NCBI GenBank assembly: GCA_021234155.1
Contig: JAJEKV010000058.1
Coordinates: 2,225,060 to 2,289,059, forward strand
From: Isoetes taiwanensis
Taxonomy: Eukaryota > Streptophyta > Lycopodiopsida > Isoetales > Isoetaceae
Direction: 5' to 3'
Length of the DNA: 64,000 nucleotides
The position numbers and the translations under genes are program-made. Shown here one piece after another: positions 11,110 through 22,769 of this stretch (positions are counted from its first letter, which is position 1; each line of letters opens with the position of its first letter). The notes below the pieces were generated by a model, which saw only the letters and a list, made by a program, of their open reading frames with translations, was not told the DNA's origin and did not search any database.

Positions 11110-12987
11110 TTGGTGATGCCACGTGAGGGGAGCTATTCTATTTATGACGATTCTTTGCTTGCATACTCCGTGAGGTGTTGGGAAGACTTAAAGAAGTATA
11201 ATGGGACTACCTATGATACCTATCAAGAAGTGGTAACTGTTATGGGTTTATTGCATGATAGATCAGAGCCAGTTGTGACAATGCAAGAGGCAGTGTTGGC
11301 GTTGCAAACGCTGTCGCAATTGCGTTTCCTTTTTTCATTGCTAATCCTTGATGGCGCTCTGGCAAGTGAGTTGTGGTCGAATTTTCATGATGAGCTGATA
11401 AAGGACTTCCATGATATTTCAGAGACAGGCACTTTGCTTGCAGAGCAGCAAGCTCTTTTGTGCATTGAAAATGTGCTTGTGCAACATGGCTCTAGTAGTG
11501 TTCTTGGCTTTGGGCTGCCCTGAAATCCACATTCGGTCCGACTAGTGTTGCAAGAGTTGTCAAAGTTTCCTCACCATAGATCTTACATAGAAGAGTCAAA
11601 AAGATCGCGATAAGATGAACGCGTGAATCAAGGACGAATACATGATTATGTTCAGAAGACGGTGCATGGGCCAGGGATAAAAAGACCTGTGTTTATTGAT
11701 GGGAAAGCTGGTACAGGTAAGATTTTCCTACTCAATGCTATATGTTTGTTAATCAGAGGGTCCCGGTTGATTGTTTTGCCCTGTGCAACAACTGCATTGG
11801 CTGGCCTGTTATACCCAGGAGGGAAAACTGCGCACTCATTGTTTCAAATTCCCTCAGAATCGAGAATGGTGTTGCTTTGTGCACTCGACTATTGAGGCCA
11901 CGTCTGAGAAAGCGAGCTTCTTGATTGAATGCCATTTAATCATTTGGGATGAATCTGCGATGGCAAATAGAGCTGCGATTGAATCAGCAAGTGTGATTCT
12001 ACAGGAATTGTGTAGAAATGATGTTCCATTTGGAGGAAAATATTTTGTGGCTGCAGCGACTTTTTAGGCGAGATAAGCCCATAGTACCAAAAAGCGGGGA
12101 GAAGTGCAACAAGAATCGCTTCTATTAAATCATCTGAGATTTGGAGAGCATTTATTATTCACAAGTTAGATGTATCGGTTAGAAATGCTGCGGACCCAGA
12201 GTTAATAACATTAGTGTCGTCCATAGGTGAGAATTGGCAATCAGATGTTGTGACATTTGATTTGTTTTCGAGAACAGCATCTATGGAAGAGGCACGGGAA
12301 TTCTTATACCCGGCAGATATTGTTTGTAGACCAACTTTGTGTGAAAGAAGAGCATTTTTATCTCCATTAAATGTGCATGTGGATGAGTTTAACAGGTCTA
12401 TTCTTGATCGTATGCCAGGTCTGGAAAAGAGATATTATTCTCAGGATTCCATAAGTGAAAGTGACCAGGTAATTCACACAAGCGTTGTTGCTGAAAATGA
12501 GTTTCTTCATAGTTATGATCACCCGACTTTGCCCAAACACACGTTTTGTCTTAAAGTAGGAGCTGTGTGTCAAATTATGAGATTGTTGGATGCGGGTAAA
12601 GGGCTTGTGAAGAATGCTTTAGTTGTTATACACGAAATGCACAACAGATTTGTGACTGTTCGGCTTCTTGGACATGAGGACACGAGCTCAGAAAATATAC
12701 ATGCGATTTGTCGGGCAGATTTCTTCCACCAGCCAGCGCGCTGCCCTTTTACAGTACATAGACGTCAGCTGCCGCTCAAGCTCGCATACTCAACGACATT
12801 CCACAGTTGTCTTGGCCTAACATTAGATAAAATAGTCCTGGATTTGCGAAAGAATGTGTTTGCTCATGGGCAATTGTACACGGCATTGACAAGAATACGA
12901 ACTAGAGAAGATGTGTTGATCCTACAGAATGAGGCATTGGCATCTGTAACGACTAGAAATGTTGTTTTTAGAGAATTGCTTGAATAG
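11110..12987 (+). pseudogene. Helitron Pif1-type SF1 helicase, broken
   Basis: This is the helicase half of RepHel. The linker with AVLALQTLSQLRFLFSLLIL and the terminal SVLGFGLP occupies 11110-11523. The ATPase core has a Walker A GKAGTGKI at about 11704-11727; the family norm is GKT or GKS, so the last residue is altered. It continues with TALAGLLYPGGKTAHSLF, then the Walker B block LIIWDESAM near 11936-11962. The last open piece, 12214-12987 (257 residues), carries DVVTFDLFSRTASM, YYSQDSISESDQVIHT, LKVGA and the C-terminal LDLRKNVFAHGQLYTALTR, typical of Pif1/RecD2-like helicases. Stops and frameshifts between 11523 and 12214 break the frame at about four places. It would unwind the displaced strand during transposition. 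Confidence 0.92.
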
Positions 12988-13099
12988 TTGGTAATTTTTT
13001 TCCGCCATTAACTTTAAATGTGTTCTGAAAAAGTGTGTTCGTTGTATTCGCAGCAGCTAGGTAATTCTCGCGGCTGACCTGTTCGTGTGTGCATGATGA

Positions 13100-15168
13100 T
13101 GAGGTATCCCTTGATGTGATCTCTTCTACTGTGTATGTAAAGATTTTTATTTTGAGGAAATGTTGCAGTACAAATGATGCTGAAAACATAGGAAGTGGGA
13201 GAACAATTTGTCCATTGGTTCAATTAATTCCTTACCAAGCAAATTGGACAATTAAAGTAAAAGTAAGGTGGAAAGGACCTTTACGAGAGTTTGAGAACAG
13301 GCGAAGACCAGGCAAGGGGAAATTGTTTAATGTGGAGCTAAGAGACAAGGATGTATGCAAATTTGAATTGATTGGATTCTTACTTCCCTTGCTTTATGAA
13401 TATTTAGAGAGTCGTCTTAATATATACAGGGAACGAAAATTCAAGCAACAATGTTTGACGAGGCAGCTGACAAATTCTACAACAGACTTGAGTTGATGAA
13501 GGTAGGTGATAGGTTGATGCATAAATTGGGGATTATGTCATGAATAGAGGTAGTCGTTGAAGTTCTTTGTGGACATGTAGGTGTATTACATCTCTAAAGG
13601 AGTTGTTCGGCCTGCGAACAAACGATATACAACCGTAAACCATGACTATCGATAACGCTTGATGCACAAATCAATAATTGAAGTTGCCGCTGATGGGATC
13701 ATGGAGGTGGGAAACTCAATGGAGCGTAAGTTTGCAAAAGTAGATGAATTGCACAAAGTACCTTGATGGGAAAGTGGTCATTGGTACATGAAATACTTTC
13801 CGATTTGTTTGTTATGGTATTGAGATAGAATACATTGTATAATTTCTCCCTTGCGATGTCATTGAATTGTTTGCTCGGTCTACGTGTCGGCTGCTCATAG
13901 GAAATATGATAAGCAAGATGTTTTAAAACGTACCATCAGCCTCCTTGATGAAAGGTATTTTATGAATAGAACACAAAAGGTGGATATTTTCTAACAAAGG
14001 AAACATATTCCGAAGGGAAAAAGTGTAAATGTGAGCCTATGGGGAGATCTTGCCGTGAATGAAGGAGAGAAGTCATGCAAAATGTTGTGTGACATCCAAA
14101 TAGTAATCTTGACTGCGGTTCGAGCTAGCAAATTCGAGGTTCTACTAATACTATTGATTGAATTAAATTGCTTGATTGAAACTAGCGATTAGATAGTGTC
14201 TTACGCAGTGTCTCTTTGTCAACAACAAATAAAACAATGATGGAATTAAATCCAAACACCGCTCAAGCGCTTACGCCTTTTTACATGGTATGGGTTACGT
14301 GACTTCCCTTTAAATATTGTAACGTGCTAATTCAATCACACTAAAGGTATGAGCAAGAGGGACGTAAGTGTACAACGACGCCAAGCCAAAGTACATTGCA
14401 TGATCGTGCATTTGTATCGGACATATTACAACCTTCCATTGGGGATGGGGCGTAGGTTGTTAGTATGAGGTATGTTGATTCCTTGCTTTTTGCGTAAGCT
14501 TATTCTAAGTCGTGAAGATTGAGTACTTCAATGTTCGCGTGCATAACGCTTATTGATCCAAACCAGCCAATGTGGTATGAGGCATGTCTAAGATGCAAAG
14601 AAGAAGGTAAATGTTTGAGAATCGAAATTTGGTGCGAGAAAGGTGGGGCTCTTGAACCATTAAAGAGGTGAGAGAGCTCTGATTTACCAATTGGTTTGAA
14701 TGGATGTGTGATGTCATTGTTATGATCAGGTATATATTCCATGCAACTTTGGGAGATGCAACAGGAGAAATTGTAGTTACTATCTTCAATAATGAAGGAG
14801 AACAAATCTTAGGGCAGACTGCAAATGAGATGTCAAAAATCAGGGATAATGTAAGATAAGATTGGGGTGAGATTCTGCTGATGATTTTGTGATAGAAATT
14901 AACAGGTTATCGATTGCAGGAGAATAATCAACAAGAATATTATTCTCTCTTTATGGAGCACCTTTGGATTAGCAAAATATTCCGACTAAGCGTAGTTCAG
15001 ACAGAATACAATGGATTCAAGAGTCACAGAGTTGTGGTTCGTGAAGTCACAGCTATAGATTGGGAAGCTGAATCTGAGGTTGTCATAGACAGAATAAAGA
15101 GGTCTAAAATGAGATTGGGAGGAGAGTTTAATCAGTTCAGCTTGGAATCTCCAGTGGACAACGTATAG
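13100..15168 (+). pseudogene. Helitron-encoded RPA1-like ssDNA-binding protein, broken
   Basis: The pieces follow the large subunit of replication protein A in order. DBD-A: LVQLIPYQANWTIKVKV and RRRPGKGKLFNVELRDKD (13200-13370), MFDEAADKFY-like (13450-13485), VYYISKGVVRPANKRYTTV (13570-13640). DBD-B: VNVSLWGDLAVNEGEKS (14025-14078). DBD-C: a zinc-ribbon-like EACLRCKEEGKC (14575-14610) and WCEKGGA, then GDATGEIVVTIFNNEGE (14752-14805) and the last open exon 14914-15168 with FRLSVVQTEYNGF and AIDWEAESEVVIDRI. Some gaps may be introns, but in-frame stops also occur. Plant Helitrons are known to carry RPA-like genes, presumably to coat single-stranded intermediates. Confidence 0.8.
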
Positions 15169-16343
15169 TTATCGTTTGCATAAAGGAGCTGCAGCTCTGC
15201 TGTGGTCGATCTAAGTAAGTAGTTAATTTGAAATTGATATTATGTCATCTATTAGAAACTTTGACTTTTTGTTGTGAAGTTGTCTTTGTGTTTGGGATTT
15301 TGTTCTCAAACTCTATGTGTTTTCTTTATGAAGCTGCTTCCATGGTACACAGTAGATTTTGGTTAATTAGTAATAGCGAGAGGTACTTATATGAAGTGAT
15401 TTGGATGATAATATTCCAGTCTGTATCCATGATTAAACTTACGCGTGAAACTTATTGCTAATATTTGTTACTAAAATGATGTTTAACAAGTGATAAATCT
15501 ATTGATGGCATGACAACTGGTAAATTTAGTGGTGGTATTTGTCAACGAAGTGATGTGTATGATAACGTGTTTGAGAAAAAGATTGGTAAGTTATAGGTTA
15601 GTTTTAGACGACCTGTGCGAGATTACTGGTATGCTTGAATAGTGAAGAGAGGACAGAGAAGGTTCATATGAAGGCAGGATTACGAATGACATAAGGGAAA
15701 GCTGGCGTCTATTATAGCGATGCTTTGGAGTTTACACGTTGAATATGAACCTCGATACATGGACCATATTGAAGACGGAAATGCTCAAGCTCAGAAACAA
15801 TTTTCGAGTTCTACGGTGGCACAGAAGACTGCTGAGGCTTTGCAGTCGAAAGATGACGACATGGAACACTTAAATAAGTTACAAAATAGAAAGTAGTTAC
15901 AATGTCATTGTTATCAGAAAAGAACAAGGGAATTTGAACAGAAACTGACTGATTGACATTCAGGAATGAATAAGTTCTCTGGAAACAATAGTGAGAAAGA
16001 TCATGGTGCAATAAATGTAGAGTATGATGACAAGGTGATTCAAGATTCAGAAGCATTTGATTGTAGTAACAAAGTGAAAGGGGAGAAATTGCTGGTAATA
16101 AAAGAAGTGTTATTAGAGCAATGTCTAACTTCAGAAGATAGAGCAAAGATAGCATTGTCTAAGGCTATTCAATTAGATGGAGAATTTAGAAGCAATACAG
16201 AACTTCTAAGGGAATGCCGGGTTAGTAGATTTGAAGCTCTCACACATGCGACGTTCTCAATGTTTCATGCACGTCTTACCTTTGTTTTTGTATATCTTGG
16301 GCGCAATTTCTTTAAATACAAATTCCATCTGAATTACTTGTGA
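15169..16343 (+). other. Downstream part of RPA-like gene, charged tail
   Basis: Two coding-like segments follow the OB-fold core. Near 15725-15895 one reads YIEDGNAQAQKQFSSST and DDDMEHLNKLQ. At 15966-16343 one reads KVIQDSEAFDCSN and SEDRAKIALSKAIQLDGEF. They are charged, lack OB-fold hallmarks, and may be a C-terminal extension or another exon of the Helitron RPA gene. 15228-15460 is open but hydrophobic and unrecognised. Confidence 0.35.
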
Positions 16344-16435
16344 AGAGTTTGTTTTTATTTTGCATTTTCGTGGCCATTGCAATACTGTGGTTTGGTGGTA
16401 AGAGCTGTTAAATATGTTGCATACAATTTCAAGCA

Positions 16436-16482
16436 TATTCTGTGGGAAACTGTGGGAAACTCTAAACTGTGGGAAACTCTAA
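16436..16482 (+). repeat. Short tandem repeat CTGTGGGAAACT
   Basis: Three near-identical units of CTGTGGGAAACT, two followed by CTAAA, lie head to tail. Confidence 0.7.
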
Positions 16483-16843
16483 AAAAGATGCTAGTTATGA
16501 TGGTGTATTCCCTTAGATTGAACTCACACTGAGTATATGGTGCAATAAAGATATTGTATGGATACAAGTTCTCGCCAGGGATTTGATCTAATATAGGATA
16601 GAAAAATATAGCGATCTCGTGCTTCTATGTGATTTCACAGCTTCAAATCTCTACATATTCTTTACATTTCATTAACTATTTGGCATATATTTTCAGTTTT
16701 TATAATGGATATCTGGTTATTGTATCATAGTGAGCAATGGGTCTATTGGGTATTCTATATGCATACACAAGTATTAGGATGCCAGCACAAAGGGGGGTTT
16801 GAATGATATTTAGTTGTTTAACAAATCATTTAAACATTTTAAA

Positions 16844-16993
<150 letters not shown>

Positions 16994-17046
16994 GTCTAAT
17001 GCCCACTTGAGCCTTGAGAGGCTATGGAGCACATGAACAAAACCAG

Positions 17047-20000
17047 TTACAATTTTTGTAACAAGGCACGGTGTGAGTCAACCGCCCTTATATACAATCC
17101 CAATTTTTTTGGTGCTACAATAAGTAGTGAATAGAAATCCTGTGCACTTATTTCAAATTTGTTCCTGATGTCTTCGTATGCGGGGCATGTTAAGAAAACA
17201 TGTTCCTCATCCTCCACATATCCCGCGTATCCACGATTGCATTTTCGTTCTTCAATTGGAATCTTGGTCCAACGACCTGTTTCTATTGCCAGCCTATGAG
17301 ACCCGGTTCTATACCTGGCGATCAATCTTCTTTGAGCTAGGGATAGATTTGCTCCCAAGTAAGATTGGCATGTATAAGTTTCCGTGTGGTTAACCTTTGC
17401 TTTGTATATTTGCATCCGTTTTCCAGGGACCGCCCATAGCTTTTGCACTGCCAATTTTTCTAAAATATTTCTGAGTTCTCTCTTATTTTTTGGGCAGGTG
17501 GATATATCGAGCCCCCATCTGTTGGCCCATGCCGCCAGATTCCGTGGCCAATTGAAATTGACCATGGCTTCGTGAGACAGCCGATTAGATCCCTGTTCCA
17601 TTACTCTATTATAGAAATTGACTGCCTGATATAAACCTTCCACTTCAAGTGGGAACAACCCAGTTTCCGCGAGCATCAACGCATAGGGAATTTGAGACTT
17701 GATCCCAAGTTCGATCTTTAGGAACAGTTTTAGGATGCTTTCAACCTGCGCCCACATCCGAGCTGAGAGATCCGGGCCCCAAATGGGAACACCATAAAGT
17801 ACTACGGTTTGGACCAGGGATTTAAACAAAATACACTTCAAATGCCAATCTGTGAGGGAGGCCTTACTGCATTTTGCTAGCATGCTGAACAAGGCCGCTT
17901 TCCCACCCAGGACTCTTCTTTGAAGATAGTTCTTCCAGCTATAGTTTGAAGCAAGATCGATACCAAGGTATTTGTAAGAGTCCACCGTCTCCAAAATCTG
18001 TCCTTTGTAGGTGAAATCAGGCCGGTCTCTCGTCCCAAACACCATGATTTTGGATTTGGCAAGGTTTACAGTCAGTTTTTTCTCTTCACAAAAGCTCTCC
18101 AGATTGTCTAAATGTTTTTGAAGTGTGGTCTTTCTACTTGCAAGTAAGACCACATCATCTGCGTAAAGGAGGAGTTGTATGAGGTATGAACCCATTTTTG
18201 CCCCTGCGAGTGATTTTGCTCTCAACCAATCATCAAACTCGTCAATGAAAATCCCGAACAAAGTCGGGGATAAAGGACATCCCTAGCGGACACCTATTGT
18301 GCTTCTGATCTTAGTGTCCAAATCCCAAGAAACTTTGATCAAAACCTCTTCATATAATTGAGATACTGCTGCTCTTAACTCGAGAGGGACTCCAATTTGG
18401 ACAAGCCTTTCACTGAGTTCTTTTCGCGGGATAGTGTCAAAGGCCTTCGAGAAGTCTATGAATGCCATGTACAGGGAGGAGTTTGGCGTCTTAGCTTTTT
18501 CTATTAGAGTCCGGAGCGTAAGCACGTGATCTAGCGTACTGTGATTTACCCTGAAACCAGCTTGATACTGAGACCGAACCTGTGCTAGCTCTGCCCATGT
18601 ATTGATCTTATTTTCCAGAAGACCTCCCAGAATTTTGGAGAACACGCTGCCTATCAAAATAGTTCTGTAATTCCCTATGTCCTTTTTGTCTCCTCCCTTA
18701 TGAATTGGTTGGACTCTATTGATCCTCCAATTGGCTGGAAGCCCTTGAGTGAGACTCTTATTTAGCAGATCTGTTAAAAGTGCCAAAGTCTTCCCCCCAT
18801 TTAAGGAGCTCAACACATAAACCGTCTGCATCCATTGCTTTATTGTTAGATGTCTTGGCTAGATGTTTTTGGGCTTCAAAGAAGGTGAAAAGGTCCACCA
18901 TTGGAGCTAATTTAGGCATGCAAAGAAGCGCCATCCTTTTCATATAGAGATTTCACTAAATTAATCAGATCTATATTTTCCAAAGTGACCTTTTGGGGAG
19001 CGCCTTGAAGAGTATTCCAGAAGCTTTTGGGGTGTTTAGTGAGCTGATCAGACAGCTCACGTTGCTTATGGGCATAATAACTTCTCTTCTTTTTCCTTAT
19101 GAAATCCTTGTACCACTTTGGTTTGCAGATACAGAATTGTGTCAAATTCTTCCTGGCATTTGTGCATTCCGCATCCCACCATGAGTTACATGGCTTCCCT
19201 CGAGTATGTTTCTTAGAAAGCCCAAAAATCGTCTTCCCTGCTGTGAGCAATATCTCTTGAAAGAGATAAGCATATGTATCCAAAGAGCCTGACCATGTGG
19301 CGGCCGCCACCATGTCTTCTACCATTTCCTTATAATTGTCATGAAGCTGATATCTTACTTTCAGTTTAGGGTGGAAGATGGGAGACGATGTGTCCCTTTG
19401 AGCTCTTGTCTTTAGCTCAAGATGTAAAGGAGCATGATCTGATTCGGGGAGAAATTCCCCAATATAAAAATCTGCAATGTGTTCTTTATCCTTCGCCAGT
19501 AAATAGTCTATTGTGCTCCCGCCCACATGATTTTTATATGTCAGCTTTCCAGAATTGGGGAAAGATGCAATACCGTTGATGATTTGCAACTGACATGCGG
19601 TACTAAGCTCAATCAGCCTTAAACCCATCTCATTTGAGGTTGTGTCTTCTGAATTTCTGTCATAAATGGGATCCTTTAACTCGTCTAAATGCAAATTTGT
19701 AAGATCCTCATATGTTTTGGCTTGCTGGCTGCCTGTGCGGCCATTGAAATCCCCCATGACAAAAATTTCCCCAAGAGCTGAATACTCCAAGATATCTGAG
19801 TATATGTTACCATACGGATTCTCTTTGTCTATATCCAGCATCTTATAAACTTGAGAATTCTCAGGCGTAAAATAGCATACAGCAAAAAAAATTGGCTGCC
19901 CACTCCCATGTATTCGGATCCATATATACTGTTTATATTGATCTTGTTTTATAATCTGAAACTCAAAAGTTGCATCTTCTTTCTTATATATTGCTATTCC

Positions 20001-20210
20001 TCCAAAGCCACGGCCCGCTTCTATTGTTTTCTCATTCCATATTTGACTCAGCAAAGTGTATCCTGGTATGTCTGGTGGTAAACGAAACTGGTGAGCCCAA
20101 GTTTCGGTGAAACATAATAGATCTTCTTTCCACATATCCAATGTTGCATTTATCTTAGCCTGGGTTAGCCCATGTGAATTCCATAGGCAAACTCCCAAAG
20201 CCCTTACTTC
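17047..20210 (-). pseudogene. LINE ORF2: endonuclease plus reverse transcriptase
   Basis: The apurinic endonuclease domain spans 20210-19350 with LWNSHGL, TETWAHQF, GFGGIAIYKKE, FVMGDFNGRTGS and a catalytic SDHAPLHLEL. The reverse transcriptase spans about 18830-17900 with MAFIDFSKAFDTIPRKEL, a GCPLSPT block and the catalytic YADDVVLL, followed by LTVNLAKSKIMVFG and YKYLGID. The C-terminus near 17230-17160 has a Cys/His motif, CNRGYAGY-VEDEEHVFLTCPAY. Lesions: one TAG at 18285-18283, replacing the expected Gln just before GCPLSPT, and two frameshifts between about 18960 and 18800. The frame opens directly after the ORF1 stop, with no ATG before the endonuclease domain. Confidence 0.9.
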
Positions 20211-20912
20211 CTATTTGAACTTCCTGCTTGTGATAATTCCCTTGCCATTTTGATCCAGGTATGCCACTAACCCCTTATCCCGAGCTTCTTTAACTTTTGC
20301 CCATTCCTGTTTGCGAATTTCCAACTGAGCCGGAGTTAAGTCTTTGTCCAACCATATTTTTTCACCTTTTAGAGCATTCCGATGATGGAGTACTCGATCT
20401 CTTGCTTCTTTTTATTCAAATTTCACCAAGATTGGGCGGGCAAATGATCCTGGTTTTCCCAGTCTTCGCGAGGATACAAACAGAGGATTAGGTAAGTGCA
20501 TCATATCAGAAAAGAACCGTCTTACCATGTCCACGATTTCTTCCCCTTCAGATTCTGGAATACCGGATATCTTTAGGTTTTTGGTGCAGATTTCCTGATC
20601 CATTTGCTCCGACGAGACCTCCGCTTGATGTATCTTCATCTGCTCTTTAGTTGTTTCTGCTACTAGAGAAGCTAGTTTGTGTTTAAGATCAGTGATTTGT
20701 GCCCTAAAATCGGTAGCAGGTTTCTGCAGATTGGAAGCCAATTCCGCAGTCTGATTTTTGTTTAGGGCTGTTAGCTCATCAAGCGTCCCCTTAATTCCTG
20801 CCACTTCCGATCTTAAGGATAAGATTTCATTCTTCAATTCTGTCACCAATGCGATCAGTTGTGCAGAGTCTCCATCATATTCGATGGGGTCTGCCTTCTT
20901 GCGGGGAGCCAT
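20211..20912 (-). pseudogene. LINE ORF1, coiled-coil RNA-binding type
   Basis: The 233-codon frame starts at ATG 20912 (MAPRKKADPIEYDG) and ends with TAG at 20213-20211. Residues about 15-105 have heptad-like hydrophobic spacing (LIALVTELKNEILSL, LKHKLASLV), predicting a coiled coil. The following ENLKISGIPE-like block (CTKNLKISGIPESEGEE) and RRLGKPGSFARPILVKF match the RRM-like fold of LINE ORF1 proteins. After the internal TAA at 20414-20412 the same frame continues with ARDRVLHHRNALKG and WLDKDLTPAQ, typical of the C-terminal domain. The product would be the RNA-packaging partner of ORF2. Confidence 0.85.
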
Positions 20913-21039
20913 ACGAAATGCTCAAGCTCACATAGTTGCCTTTTTGTATGGAATGATTTGATGATGTGGGATCTTAGTTTTTTGTTTTATGAATGTTTTC
21001 TACCTTATATTTGCAGGGCATAAAGTTCGTATAGAGTTG

Positions 21040-21440
21040 CAAGGCAAAGTCGGGTGATCATAGCTGTGAATGAAGTTATTTCCGCCAAGTCCGTTTGTGT
21101 GAATTACTTGGTCGTCTTCAGCTATGGAATCTTGAGAATAATATCTCGTTTCAAGACGTCGCATATGATCAAGAATGCTTTCTTCTTACGCAAGGTTGGT
21201 CTACAAAGAATGTCTGTCGAGTATAAGAATTCCTGTGCCTTTTCGATACATGTTGTTGTGCAAAACAAATCAAATGTCACAATGTCTGACTGTCAAATCT
21301 CACCTACGGACGACACCAATGTTACTAACTTTGGGTCCGCAACATTTCCAACCGATTCATCTAACTTGTGAATAATAAATGCTCTGCAAATCTCAGATGA
21401 TTTAATAGAAGCAGCTATTGTTGCACTTCTCCCTGCAGCT
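21040..21440 (-). pseudogene. Second Helitron helicase fragment, inverted
   Basis: The minus strand encodes a segment parallel to 12100-12530 of the + strand helicase: AASIKSSEICRAFIIHKLD, VADPKLVTLVSSVGEI, DIVTFDLF, CRPTL-KKKAFL, RYYSQDSIAEDDQVIHTN and FIHSYDHPTLP. Protein similarity is high but the DNA has diverged, so it is a separate insertion of the same family rather than a recent inverted copy. It stops about 110 bases from the LINE 5' end. Confidence 0.85.
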
Positions 21441-22246
21441 GGTACTATGAATGTAAACAAATAGACATGTTCGTCCAATTCTTATGTATTTATCCAGTCC
21501 ATTCTCTAAGAAATGTTCGAGTTTCCCATACCAACAAGTCTATGAAACTAGTTAGAAACAGTATTACCTGGCCTTTAGCTTTGTTGTGATGAATAATGCC
21601 CAATGTGCACAATAAGGAGGTGATATATTTGACAAAATTTCTTCAGTGCACACAACATTTTAGATCTATAACTAACTGATCTTACTCTAAATTTAAAAAG
21701 GATTTTGGTGGCACGGAATCTCCATGCTTGAATAGACTTGGCGCTCAATTGCTCCTGTTCCTTGGTTCGATTTGGGGAAAATTGGGATAGGGATCTAATT
21801 TGCTGCTTCAAATTAGCACCCTCATTCTGAGCAATCGAGTTTGGCTAGGTGTCTCCTAACTAATGAATTAATTAGCTTAATTAACTTACTTAGGTAATTA
21901 ACCTTTAATTAAACCCTTATTAATTTAGCATAGCTAAATTAATCGTTTATGGTTAATTCCGTAGGTTACATACCCCCATGATGGCATATCCTCAGCCCGT
22001 GACGTGTCCGTATATTTATACATACACCGTATAAATATGTGGAACATCACAACATCTTTAGCTTCCTATTAAAGAAAAAATTCTTTTTCAGAGTAAGAGT
22101 TGGTTTTATCATTAATTATAAAGATTCAAGTACAAAGCATCACAATGGTTGAGAAGACTGTGTCATGATGAGAAAATTATAGTGAGAGATCACTATAGGA
22201 AATACATAGCATAGCATCACTATCTTCAAAATGCCATAGTATAAGC
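21441..22246. other. No gene recognised
   Basis: AT-rich DNA. A stretch at 21472-21515 (CCAATTCTTATG...CTAAGAAAT) resembles 23025-23067, indicating a dispersed repeat. TTAATTAA-like runs dominate 21855-21960. Confidence 0.4.
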
Positions 22247-22639
22247 TTATGGATCATGGAAAAAGATGGAATTGAAGTAGGTATTGAAGGGCTCAGCAGT
22301 CCCAAAGATATAGCCATTAGCAGGGCAGTTGCTGAGGTAGAGTAGACGGAAATAATCATCATCTGCCAACAGAATAATAAGTGACCCATATAGATCTACA
22401 ATCTGTCTATGATTGTAGTACATCGATCTGTATCTAGAGAGCTCTTTCTGTTAGGCTGAAGTGATAGTTCCACAAGAACCACCATAAGCAGTGAATTCCG
22501 GATCAGCAGAAAGGTTGTCCCACATGGCAACTTTATGGCAGATAGGATCCATTGGGTACTTTTTATGAAGGAAGGAGGCTGAATCAGAGGACAGTGATGC
22601 AGAGCTTGGGAGATTTGCAAAAGTGCGAAGAAATGCCAA
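22247..22639 (-). pseudogene. Unrecognised short gene, one internal stop
   Basis: From ATG at 22639 the frame reads MAFLRTFANLPSSASL, HKKYPMDPICHKVAMWDN, PEFTAYGGSCGTITSA. A TAA at 22453-22451 follows. The same frame then continues with KELSRYRSMYYNHRQ, IVDLYGSLIILLADDDYF, RLLYLSNCPANGYIFGTA and AEPFNTYFNSIFFHDP to a TAA at 22249-22247. Total length would be about 130 residues. Composition and continuity across the stop indicate a former protein of that length. I do not recognise the family. The internal TAA could be a real lesion or a sequencing error. Confidence 0.5.
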
Positions 22640-22661
22640 ATTTTTAGGGTTTAAATGGTGA

Positions 22662-22765
22662 TATCATTCACCACATAATTCACCACATGCACCACATGTC
22701 ACGAGATGATTCACCACATGTACGACATGTCACCATATGATTCACCACATTAGTACACCTTGCAA
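22662..22765 (+). repeat. ATTCACCACAT short repeat cluster
   Basis: Four copies of (G/A)ATTCACCACAT alternate with CACATGT-type spacers in about 100 bases, an irregular minisatellite. Confidence 0.65.
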
Positions 22766-22769
22766 CAAA

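Larger units (their letters stand above)
7085..16343 (+). mobile_element. Helitron (RepHel plus RPA), decayed
   Basis: The ordered set Rep domain, Pif1-type helicase and RPA1-like gene on one strand is the known architecture of autonomous plant Helitrons, which move by rolling-circle replication. All parts are visible by protein similarity, but each carries stops and frameshifts, so the copy is not autonomous. The exact ends (5' TC, 3' hairpin plus CTRR) were not identified around this copy, so the borders given are the outermost recognised parts. A LINE lies immediately to the right, and a second, inverted helicase fragment lies beyond it. Confidence 0.75.
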
